DNA of 64,000 nucleotides from Apricaphanius iberus. Lineage: Eukaryota > Chordata > Actinopteri > Cyprinodontiformes > Aphaniidae. The stretch is taken from contig JAPXFQ010000204.1 of the NCBI GenBank assembly GCA_028564705.1, positions 233,941 through 297,940 on the forward strand, read 5' to 3'. How positions within the stretch are numbered: position 1 is the stretch's first letter; every line of letters starts with the position of its first letter. The notes under the pieces were generated by a model. It was given only the letters and a program-made list of their open reading frames with translations, ran no database searches and was not told the origin of the DNA. Shown here piece after piece: positions 12,123-24,100 of the stretch. Both the position numbers and the translations under genes were made by a program.

Positions 12123-15100
12123 AATATAAAAATTTCCCCCCTTGCCCACCCTCTGGCCCATCCATTTCAAGCTCGGGTCCTCTACCAGAGGCCTGGGAGC
12201 TTGACGGTCCTGTGCAGTATCTTTGCTGTTCCAAGTACTGCACATATCTGGACTGAGATTTCTGAGGTTCTTCAAGGGATCCCCTGGAGCCATTCCTCCA
12301 GTTTGGGGCAGTGGCGCCTCCAGAAATTTTTCATAGGGGTGGCGATATGGAGCCACTTAAAATTTTTGGGTGGCACACCAAAACTACAAACAATAATTTC
12401 AGATTTTTTTTTCTACTGTTGTAGTAAACCGACCAGTATAATACTATCATAAAGACTTAAGGAAACTCCTACTCAAATGCTTTGGTTTATTATATTATAT
12501 TTAATGTTCATAACGATATAATTTGCAGTTAACATTTTGAGCTGCGAAACAATTTTGTTTTATTTTGAAATTATATTTGGGATATGGTGTACATTTATTG
12601 TAAACAAAACACTAACTGGGTCAAAAGCAGATACCAACAACTTTAATGTACTCTGTATTTTCATTAACTAATTTATTGTATATTTTAGGAGGCAGAGAGT
12701 TAAATCAGTTATTCTGATATCAAATAATAATAATAATTAGTTAGAATTATTTATGTGTTTTATTCATCTGTTTACATCAAACTTTGACCCCCATTTTGGG
12801 TCTTTCACTCTTTACAGCCCTCCTTTCATTTTGACCTGACACCCTAAGAACATCACTGGCCCTTATTTGCCCCCCTTTAAATACATTCTAGATACACCCC
12901 TGCTCAGTAGTCTTGATTAAATATTTTAAAGCTTAAATGAACATGATTATTTAAGCATTAATATCTAAAATACGTTTAAACATAAAACACAGAATTAAAC
13001 TTGCATAAGGGTTTAACACAGCTGGTCTCATGCACATTAATAAATACCTCGAATAGCAAATTGCTCATGCCGAGCTTGTTATCAACACGCATTTCTCGCC
13101 TTCAGGGCGATGCAAAGCTGTAGTGAAGAACATATCAATGGGGAGACAGATGGAGGTAACAATGCGTTCCTCATAGCAATGTATTAATAAGGTTGGAGGA
13201 GAAGCAAGTCAGTCAACGTGTCGGGCGAGTGTTTAGTCGGACAATTTTTATTTCTGTCGGTAACGTCCCGCTATCCACCGTGTTTTATACTGTCACTTGT
13301 CAACTAATTAATCACTGCAATGAAGTGATCAGAATCTGATACACCTACCTTTGTTGACATTCAAATGCTGTGCACCATCCTGCTCCTCTATAGGAAGGTG
13401 AATTGGCTGTCCTGTTTTTCCAGATATCTTCTTAGTTTTGTGGGGTTTTCTGGGCAGGAATGACCTCTACCTTCAGGTCCATTCATCTCTTTGTTATTCT
13501 TGCTCTCTGTGTTTCTACTGCAGGTTGCAGTTCTTGCAAGGCTTGTGACAATTCATTTAGATGAGGCAGATCATTTTATCAATGAGCAAAGTACGGGAGA
13601 TTTACGGGATCATAATAATAATACGGGATGACTGTGGGAAACAGAGGTAAAATACGGGAGTTTCCCAGCCAAAACGGTAGACTTGGCAAGTGTGGTACAG
13701 GCTGAGCTGGGCGCAACAGCGAGGAGGGAGGAAGTGCGCTGCTGGTGGGGTAGAGGGCAGCCGGCCCTACGGACCTCAACGCTTGACACACAATGACACA
13801 CACATTCACACACTGGTGATGGCAAGCTATGTTGTAGCCACAGCTGCCCTGGGGCACACTGACAGAGGCGAGGCTGGTGGACACCTGGCCACCATTAGGC
13901 AATGTGTGAAGTGGAGGCAGAAAATCGTAAATTAAAATGTATATGTTGCTATTTCATGTAGTCGGATGAACTAATAGAGCCCCCAGCTTCATTTTACCGG
14001 GACCCGGCTCGGTTTGATATACAAAAATGCTGTTCACTGCTCCTTATTGTTCATATAATAATAATAATAATAATACTACATGTAAATGAACCTTATACAT
14101 CAACACAACAACCCAGTACCAGTGGCTATGAACAACATACCTGACGTGCATTCAGACAGCCGCTGTCAGTGGTGCTCATTTTCTCCACATAAACAACAAC
14201 AGTAAACAACATCAGTGGACTCTCATGCTGCCTAATGAAAGCACGCAAGACACATCAAGAAATATAATCACATAAAAAATAACACATTGCTATTTGGGCA
14301 GTTCAGTGACGATTAAGCTGCGTACAAAGGAAAAAGCGTTTTGTTCACCCAATCTGAAGAGGAACGCCATTCTCCTGTCTTTCATAGTGGTAAAATGATC
14401 AGTGGGATTGTTCAGGGAGCAGGAATCTTTGTCAAAAAGGAACCAAGGCCAGCAAAACAGCCGCTGAAGTTTTGCGCTACCATAAACACTCGGTACGGAG
14501 GTAATTCTCCTCATTGAAAGTCCGAAACCCTTTCTTTCTCTCAGTGCGGAGTGCTAGTTTTGGCATCGGCCTGCCATCTGATTTAATACGGAGTTGCTGC
14601 TCTAGAGGCAGTTTGGTAAAAGTATTTTTTTTACTAAATACTCCAAATCTCCACCTTCCACAATTACAATTAATATTTTAACTAGCTTGCCAAGATATGA
14701 ACATAAATCCACAAATCTTCCGTTATTTCATTTATTGACGTTGAAGATAACATACTGTGATGTGATTGGCCTGATGCCAACAAGTTCATGGCTTCCCTTG
14801 ACACTGTACTGGCCAAACAAAGGGGATCAGTGTTGTGGCAATAGCCTAACCTGATTGGTTAATTTTTTATTTTTTTTCTGTCAAGGGATGCCAACTGAGC
14901 TTGGCCTCCTCACAGACAACAGAGTGCAGTACCATGTTTTAAACGCTCATTTACGACGTAACATTTATAGGGCAGCTGTTTCACACATCATAAAACCCTC
15001 AATAATGAATGAAGAGAGATGAGGAGGAGACAACAGAAGGATTACGTAAACTGTTGGAAAAAAAGTGTTTATTAAATGACAGTCATATTCTGAAAAAAGT

Positions 15101-18100
15101 GAGGAAGCCTGGCTTTCCTTGGCCTCAGCAAGAAAACGCCAATGAGTGGGTGAGGACGTGGGTGGGCTTAGCTTAACAAAAGCTCCAGAAAAAAGCAGTC
15201 ACAACAAAAGCTCCAGCAAAAGGCATCTCTCTTCTGTTGTTGAAGATATAATTTTTGGAAAACAGAGGTTTTTTTTACACCAATGTACTACTACCCAGTT
15301 TATGCTTCTCCGTTTCAATGGAGACAGATTGACACAACGCCATTATCCGTCTAAGCAAGGGCTCTCCGCCACCTACGCAAGGATGCACGGAGTAGAGCCC
15401 CAATTTTTAACTATCCGTCAACGGATAGCGTATGCATCTGATAGGTCAGTTCAGTAACAGCCAGAGATCGCTTCACCAGAACGGGAATCTATAGTTGTTG
15501 TGATCAGTAGTTAATGCAGGGTTTGGCCACTTAATGCTTTATATTGAAAGAATAATTTATCTAATCTGTTCTTTTAACAATTTTATTCTATGAGCTGCAC
15601 CTATAGTAAAAAGCTTCACAGCTTAATCAAAACTTACGTTCTGTCGTCCATTGCTCTTTGAGAAAGAAATGCGTTCACGGCCCTGTGATAGTAGGCAGAA
15701 GACAGCATGAAAATTTAGCAAACCCTGCTGTCCTGGTTGAGCAACGCTGAAAAAACAATAGAGTGGAGTGGAAAAGCAGGGTACTATAAACGAAAATACG
15801 TCTGCGTCTGACTGCAAATTTGCGGTCGGAGAAGCATAAACTAGGCTTTAGACTAATATAGCTCGGAGTGATGTCAATCCAGCCATCTTGTTTTACAAGG
15901 CTACTTTTGCAGCTTGTTTTTAGTTGGGCATTAAATTCAAATGAGTTCCAGGACAGGGTGCTTGCAATAAAAGCAGGTTTTTGAAAATATTTTTAATCAC
16001 TCAAAGTAAAAGTACTGCTCTGCCATTAAAATTGTGTTTTTGGTTTCATGTATTGAATTACAAAACCTAAAACAATGAAAAAATAAATATAAATACTTTT
16101 TTTAAGCTAGAAAAAGTCTTTTTTTTTTCTGAAATTAGGAAGAATGTCTGTGAACCTATTGTGAAAAAGAGTTAAACCACCACAGTAGTGGGACGTGAAC
16201 CTGGACCTACCGAACAGGAGTCACCAACACTAACCATTCAGCTAACATGACTACATGATGAAATGCACGGATTCAATAATATATATGCTTACAAGATCCT
16301 CCCATTGTTTAAAGCTTGTATAATTCGCGACTCACCCTGATTTCTTTTTAATTTTAGGCTGCTTGCAGTTAACTGCAGTGTGCTGCTTTTTTGAAATTTT
16401 AAACTAGTGCTTACTCTGAGGCAAACAAACAACGCCAGACCAATCAGCGGCTACCGCTGCTGCGTAGGAGGTAGAGGGATATCATGTTACCGGACCAATC
16501 AGTCCATAAGTGGGTGTTTCGGGTCGCTTCGGCACAGTTGGAACCAAGGCAGAGGTACTCTGAAAAAAGGGGTCGGCTGGGGTCAGCTCGGAACATCCCA
16601 AAGCGTCCCGATGTGTCAAAAGTCTTTTATTTTTTAACAGGATCTGAGTTGTCATGATGACTTTGACTGCTTTTTGCGGGATGTGTTGTTAAGCTAAGCC
16701 CGCCCATGTCCTAACCCTCCAAAGATGGTAATGGAAATACAACCATTTTAGACCATAGTGACCCGACCAGGGTTCGAAATTAACTTTTTTGATCACCAGC
16801 CAAAGTGAATAGTAATTTTCTGAAGTTACCAGCCAATCAGAATTTCCACTAGTCAAATTTTTCTCCTGTGAAAATAAGAGATCATGAATGCAACTGAATG
16901 GAAATTTTAGAATTTTATTAACAATGTTACCATGAAAAAAGCACAGCTGTTGCAATACAGACAAAGTATACAGAAAGTGCAAACATTCTTTTTTTTTTTT
17001 TTTTTTTTTTTTTTTTCTGCATCTCTTCCCTCTAAATCAAATATCTTCAGAGCTCTCTGAACTAATTTCTTTTTCAGAATCTGAGTGACACTCAGTTTGT
17101 TTTGTTGCGCATTTGCACACAAACTCAGGCCTGCGTCTGCGCAAATTCTGAGCAATCAATAACTTCTTATCCAGATCATTTTTAAACAAACATTTCTTGA
17201 TCCAAAGAATGTTTAATTTTCCTTACACTGTTTGATTGGTTTACTCATAAATAAATGGTGCTAAATTAGTTAAACTAATTACAATTGGTAAAGTATTTTA
17301 GCTTTCGTTCCAGCATCTGCAAATTCAAGCCCTGGGTTCTTAAAGCATCCAGATTCCTCCAAGCATAAATCGGGATTCATGTTTTCTATGTTTATTGCAT
17401 TTTTTATCCATTTGTTTCTTTTATTTTTAACTTTTATTTTTAGCCACAGGGATAAATGTATCCCTTTGGCTGACTGGTTAGTGCACATGACTCTCACCTG
17501 AAAATCACAGGATCGAATCCTACCTGGGCCCTTACTACTTAGGTTCAAAAGTTGTCTTGTATCATAAAATGCATTTGCAAGATTTGTCCATTACCAACCG
17601 GAACTTGTGTCTGCCGCTGGCCAGCACTGGAAACTGGTTAGTCGCATAGCATGCATGACACCACTGTTCACATCACGAAATCTTGCAGCGATGCACTGGC
17701 ACAGAGAATAAATCAGCTCATTCTTTGCTTTGCCATGCGGGTTGACATCAGAAGGCTTCAAGAGTTCTCCCTCATAGGTGCTTGTGTCCAGCACCGATCT
17801 CAGTTTAGGCCTAGGTCTACAATTATGCAGATAGCTGATGGTTGTCTTTTCATCCATCAATCTATGTATCTATTTAAATACAAACCAACACATAACCTAA
17901 TATCAACAAATACATGGTAGGATACATACATTGACTTTTATTTTTCTGATGGTCTGAGTGGAAGACAAGCAGCTCTGAGCTTCAGCTAAGGTTGATACAG
18001 ACCTCTGCAGTGACTTGGAGAGGTTACGTAGTCGATAGATGGTGTCTTATAGAAGGCAGCAAAACCTGAGCACTCCACCATCCTTGGCTATGTTGAGGAA

Positions 18101-21100
18101 CCCCTTAGCCTTTGCCCTCAAAACGGCATTGGTGTTTGTGGTATCCTGGGACTACAAACAAAACAACAATATATCACGGACCATATTATATCGCGAATAA
18201 TATTTAAAACTGATGTAGAGAATCAGACTTGGAGAGCATTCGATCTATCAACACATCTAGTTTTAGTAGGCTGTAAATAAATATACCTTCTCCTCTAAGT
18301 GGTGGGCAATGCCAGCATATCCCCTGAGAAAATGATCAAGTGCATTGAAGAGATGTGGTAGCCACCTGGTTCCACCTATTCTGGTTGACATCAAAGCCTT
18401 TATGTGGAGCTCCCTGAAATGTTCCTTAAGGCTGGCCCGGTTCATGCCACTCTTATGATATAAGGTGTAGAGTCTATTCAGCAGGTCTTCAACTTTCCTG
18501 ACCATCGCAGTCTTCTTTATTCCATCTGAAAAGGCCAGTTCAAGCTTATGAGCTATGCAGTGGACCCCAAGCACATTTGATCTGCCTCCACTCAGTTTTG
18601 TAACTACGACATTGCTTACTCCTTACATTACAGATGCTCCATCTATGGTGATTGCAACCAGCGTGCTCTTCAAATCAGGGCTAACTTCACTGTCCATCAT
18701 ACCTCACAAAGCTTCACATATATTTGCAGCATCTGGCTTTGAGTAAGCCTTACCCCAACAAAATCAACTTTAACTTTTTCCTCACTAGCACTCCTAACAT
18801 AAGCCATTTCTTCTTCCATCACTGCACTGTCCCCAGGGATCCATCTGACATGACTGACATGAACTTGCATTCTGATAATCTTGTCTTCATCTTTCTCCTC
18901 TCATCCTCTGCTTTGTAGTGTATGAACTATTTGGACCTCACTTTGGACACCCCTGGTCTAACGGTGTGTCTAGACCAGAGGCGATAGGAGCGACCAGAGC
19001 TTCAGGTTTACATGTAAAATCAATGGAGGAGCGCGATGAAGCGCGATGGGTCCCACGACACTTCAGAAGTAGATATGCGTCGCAAAAAAGCTTTTCTGCC
19101 TGATTTGCGCGAACAATTCGCGCTACAGATGCGATGGAAAATTCGCGCTGCATTTTATGTGGTGCATTTTGTGCATTCGTGCTCATGGCGTCTATCGCTC
19201 GAGTTGAAAAATCTGAACTCCAGCGTCAAATCGCGCCGCGACAACCAATCAGGGGACAGAGTTTCAGTGATTCTGTGACTGCCATGGAGTCACAGCCTCA
19301 ACAGGAATTGGTGGAAATACTGATAAACATCATGGCTAATCACCCCGAGCTACATGACACAAGCAGTTTTCAATACAGAGACAGGAATAAATAAATATAT
19401 AAATAGGTTAAACTATTTAGACAGGAATGCTCTTAAGAGGTTTTATGGGTGGCTCTCAAAAGAGCCGTTGTTGCTGTAGAAGCACCTCTCTGCCTAGAAG
19501 TGAGCCTTGAAACAGCCTCCTCACCTGGTTTCCTGGTAGCATCTCCCGCACCACGTCCCACGCTGCTCAAAAATATAAACTTTTACGCAGACAGATGGAC
19601 CGCTGCTCAGAAATATAGTTGGTGTTTCGGCAGGCGAAGCTTGGACCTTCACGGCACAAACTGGGCGAGCAGGTCACGTTCTCCAGGCGGCGAGGAGCCG
19701 GTGTTTATGAGATGCTCGCCGCTGTTTATGGATCCCTCCGCCGTAGCTAGACTTTATCTGTAGCTCACCAAACCCCCAGTGCAGCGGTCCCCGGTCTACT
19801 GGAGGCCAGGCCGAACACGTAATCCACTCTGTCCTCCGTCAGATCGGAGACCATAATCCACCGGCAGATGCACTCTAGCCCCAGCTCCCCTGAAGCCCAG
19901 GCCGATCACGCTGTGCCGTGAAGGTCCAAGCTTCGCCTGCCGAAACACCAACTACATTTCTGAGCAGCTGTCCATCTGTCTGCGGTTTGTAAAAGTTTAT
20001 AATATTTGAGCAGTGTGGGACATGGTGCGGGAGCTGCTACCAGGAAACCAGGTGAGGAGGCCGTTTCAAGGTTCACTTCTAGCCCGAAAAGTGCTTTTGC
20101 AGATATAAAGGCTCTTCTAAGAGCCACCCACAAACCTCTTAAGAGCATTCCTGTCTAAATAGTTTATTTTTTTATTTCTGTCTCTGTATAGCAAACTGCT
20201 TGTGTCATGTAGCTTGGGGTGATTAGCCACGATGTTAATCAGTATTTCCTCCATGTCCTGCTGAGGCTGTGACTCCATGACAGTCACAGAATCACGAAAC
20301 TCTGTCCCCTGATTGGTTGTTGCGGCGCGATTTGACGCTGGAATTCAGATTTTTCAACGCGAGCGACAGACGACATGAGCGCGAATGCACAAAATGCACC
20401 ACATAAAATGCAGCGCGAATTTTCCATCGCATCTGTAGCGTGATTTGTTCGCGCCAATCAGGCAGAAAAGCTTTTTCGCGATGCAAATCTGCTTCTGAAG
20501 TGTCGTGGGACCCCAATTCGCGCTTCATCGCGCTCCTCCATTAATTTTACATGTAAACCTGAAGCTCTAGTCGCTCCCATCGCGTTTGGTCTGGACACAC
20601 CGTAAGGTTTTAATCAAATTAATAAACCCCGTCTACTCAACAGTATATATGGGTACTATGATTTTGGCTATGTGCAAAGTGACCGCTTTGGTGATTATTC
20701 TTCACTGTGCCCCTTTCCTGTCACATTGCGGTGCCTTGTGCAAAGGATTCGGCTACAGTTAAAATTTTTTAGCTAAGGTTTGTTGGTCACTGCGGTCTTG
20801 TTCTTCTTGGACAGACTAAAGCCTACTTTATGCTTCTCCGTTTTGATGGATACTGATAGACGCAATGCCATTATCCGTCAACGCAAGGGCTCTCCGTCAC
20901 CTATGGAAGGACGCACGGAGTAGAAACCCAATTTTTAACTATCCGTTTCCGTCAACGGATAGCGTATCTATCTGATTGGTGAGTTCAGCAACAGCCAGAG
21001 ATTGCTTCACCAGAACGGGGCTGATTGTCGCTGTAATCATTAGTTAATGCAGTGTTTGGCCACTATATGAAAGAATAATTTGTTATCTGTTGTTTTGGCG

Positions 21101-24100
21101 ATTTTGAACACAAGGAGGTGTAGGAAAACGACAAAAAAGACTGCTGTGTTTGGTTCCATGCGTTTCTAGATGATTCAATGAGCTGCACTTCTAGTAAAAA
21201 GCATTACAGCTTAACCAAAACTTACTTTCTTTCATTCATTGCTCCTTGAGGAAGAAATGCGTTCACAAGCCTAGAAAAAAACAGAAACGGCATAGTGTAG
21301 GCAGTAGGCAGAGATGCCATGAAAACTTAGCACCCCCTACTGTCCTGGTCGAGTAACGCTGAGGAAAACAACAGAGTGGAGTGGAGTGGAAGAGCGGAGT
21401 ATTATAAACAGAAAATGTCTCCGTCAATACGTCTGCATCTGAGTACAAATTTGTGGTCGGAGAAGCATAAACTAGGCTTAACATTTTTCATATTACGCTG
21501 GATGCCTCTGTTTCTGGAGTTGGAATAGATTTGTGGTGTTGCTGCCCTTGACTGCGATGGGCTTTAGGCAACTGTTGCAGCTGGGGTCTCTTGCTCCATG
21601 TCTCTCGCAGCAAACCCATACCAGTTCCAAATAACTGATGATTTTTTTCCTTTCTTGGGAACAAACTTCCCACTCTCACCGTTAGCCATGTTGCTACTTG
21701 CTGTTGCGTGTGTGTGTGAGATGTTGTTGTCGCTTGCCATACTGCTATGTGAAACTAATACTATGGAAGCTACGGGGAGCCAAAAATGAGTTACATTACA
21801 CAGAAACTTGATTTACTTATTTTTAAATCCCCCATAACAAAAGATGTTAATTAATTTAATCGTTTTTTTGCCCAGGTATAGCTGCACACAACTTTCGAGT
21901 TGTTCTCTGCTCCTTTCCTTTGGCTTCTTGCTAATGAACCGCTTCAAACAGCCTTTTAATTTAGTGTTTGATTCCCACTCCTTTCCGTATTAAAGGCATC
22001 TCTCCACCGGTACGACTCGACTCGGATCAACTCATCCTCAGTACCTTTTACTCTCCACTGGCAGAAGACTTGCTGAGCTGCTCCGAGCTGCAGCGAGCCG
22101 ATACTATTTTTAGTACAACCTCAGCTGTGGTTCCATCCGTGCTGCACTGGTACTGAAAAGCGATATCAGACAGCTGTTGGTCACTGTTTGGCTGGAGGGC
22201 GGATTCACTGCAACTTGACCGCGACTTTTAACAACAAACCGACCACCATTTTTAAACCTAGCTACAGCGAATGGATGTGTTTAGTGTTTGCTGAAGAACA
22301 AAGATAACGTTAAAACCCAGTGCTGTGATCCAAACAGAGTTTCAGCATTTCTGAGCTTGTTGGCTGAAGATAAGATTCAGTGTGAGCTGGATGGAGCTGC
22401 TCGCTGTGAGAGGGTTATCAAGGAGGAGTCGGAGCTGACAGCGGTTCGGAGCCGATGGCTCTCACCTGCAGGCCGAAGCAGAGAAACGGAGAACGCCGAA
22501 GCACTGAACTTGCGGTCTTGTACTCTCGGTATGAAGCAAATTTCATGCCGCTTGTATATTTTATTCACAATATTAACCTATTCAGTTGCATATCATCTTC
22601 AGTATGACTGTTTTTTTATTATCAGTTATCCAAATTAGTTCTGATGTTACTGTTTTTGTTGTAAATATGAATAACCTACTTAGGTTTTCAGCAGCACAGT
22701 GAGACATATTTTTTTCTATTCCTTAATTTGAATTCTTGGTGTATGTTTTTAAATGCACTATAAGCATAGTACTTAAAAAAATATCTGCAATCAGTTGCAG
22801 CGGGATCAACACCTTCTGATAGAGCAGGAAACCAGTTTCCGGAGGGTGGAGATGACACGATGCCTTCAATCAAACCTTCCTGGGATGCTGCAGACTAAAC
22901 TATGACCCACACACATGTCTATCTCTGCTAAATAAGTAAATTGCATAAATTTGAAAGCTGCTGAAAAGCGTAAGCCTACTCAAAGATGGGATATCTGTAA
23001 AAACACATTGTAGTGGTGCTGATAAAAAAAAAATCTGGGCATTTTCACAGCACACAGCTTTATTACTAAACATACAGTTGTGGTTTGTAATTCATAGAAT
23101 TCATAGCTGGAAACTCCTTTCTTTAAGCGGACAGAGGCGAAAAGCCGTGTCGCTCCACCGCTGGACGTAGTTTGCTGCACATGTAGCTGAATTTGTTCTG
23201 ACATCCTGAAGTTCTGTAGCCACTGAGCTTCGGTGAAACTCAGAAAAACAACGTCCCATCACTGCAAGCCCCAGTTAAATAACCAAACCGACGGTCGGCT
23301 GCGACGAGTTCACAGAGCAGTCAGATGAAACACGCACACACAGAATACTTATTACTAAAGCAAACTTGTCAACATAGGTTTTTACGCTATGCTTTAGCGA
23401 ATAAATAAATACAAAGAACGTATTTATAGGCCACCACACCGGGGTAGTATTTGCATCGGCTTACCCACAAGCCACCGGGTCCTGTCTGTAGCTTCATTCT
23501 CCTGCAGAGCTTCTTACACTTGTTTTTACTATTCCACCGTGTTTTTCCTTACAGTGTGCAGCTTTTCTGGGGTCTTTATTCTACTTTAGCGGCGGTGTTT
23601 CCCTCGGGATGTCACATGACTGTGCGTAGTCTCATGACTCAAGGCAATGCTAATTTCTTAAAGGGGCAGAAGCACCACTAAACTAAAACACATCTTTTCA
23701 TTTTTTTTTAAATATCGAATTTACCGGCACCCCTAGCAGCTGACATCTAAAATGTCACCAAAACAGTAACCGAAAACAGCTAACTGTACCAACAATTCAG
23801 ACTACAACAGTCGATGTGTTGTATATCAATGTGCCCATGGGCAAGGCACCTGTGTGTGGCACAGAGTGTATATAACCAAATCTCTATCTAAATTTATATC
23901 ATTTTTACCTTATACCTTTTATTTGCCTACTACTTCTGTTGGATGTGGGACATTGATTCAAATGATGCTCCCAGTGATCAAACATCTTCCTTGTTCTTTC
24001 TCTGTCTCTGCTCTGTCTTCTCACACCTCCAGACAATAGTGGCAGATATCCTCTTGTAATGATCCAGGTTCTGGTGGAGCTTTTTTCCAGGGAAGTTTTT

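Larger units (their letters stand above)
18962..20602. mobile_element. PIF/Harbinger foldback element with about 690-bp inverted arms
   Basis: The two arms, about 18962-19659 and 19912-20602, are inverted copies of each other around a roughly 250-bp unpaired centre. The tips read CGGTGTGTCTAGACCAGAGG and CGGTGTGTCCAGACCAAACG. The 3-bp duplication TAA flanks them at 18959-18961 and 20603-20605, as expected for PIF/Harbinger. Each arm carries a short exon resembling a MADF/Myb-like domain (19284-19394 and 20278 leftward). As an intronic insertion it would be transcribed in TYW3 pre-mRNA and could fold into a very long duplex. Confidence 0.8.

Noticed and set aside
12311..12904. 8-bp duplication for the hAT-like element
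   Set aside because: The flanks on the two sides do not match, so the element is listed with low confidence only.
17462..17540. Functional tRNA-Glu gene
   Set aside because: B box and part of the anticodon region look right, but the acceptor stem does not pair and the D arm is abnormal.
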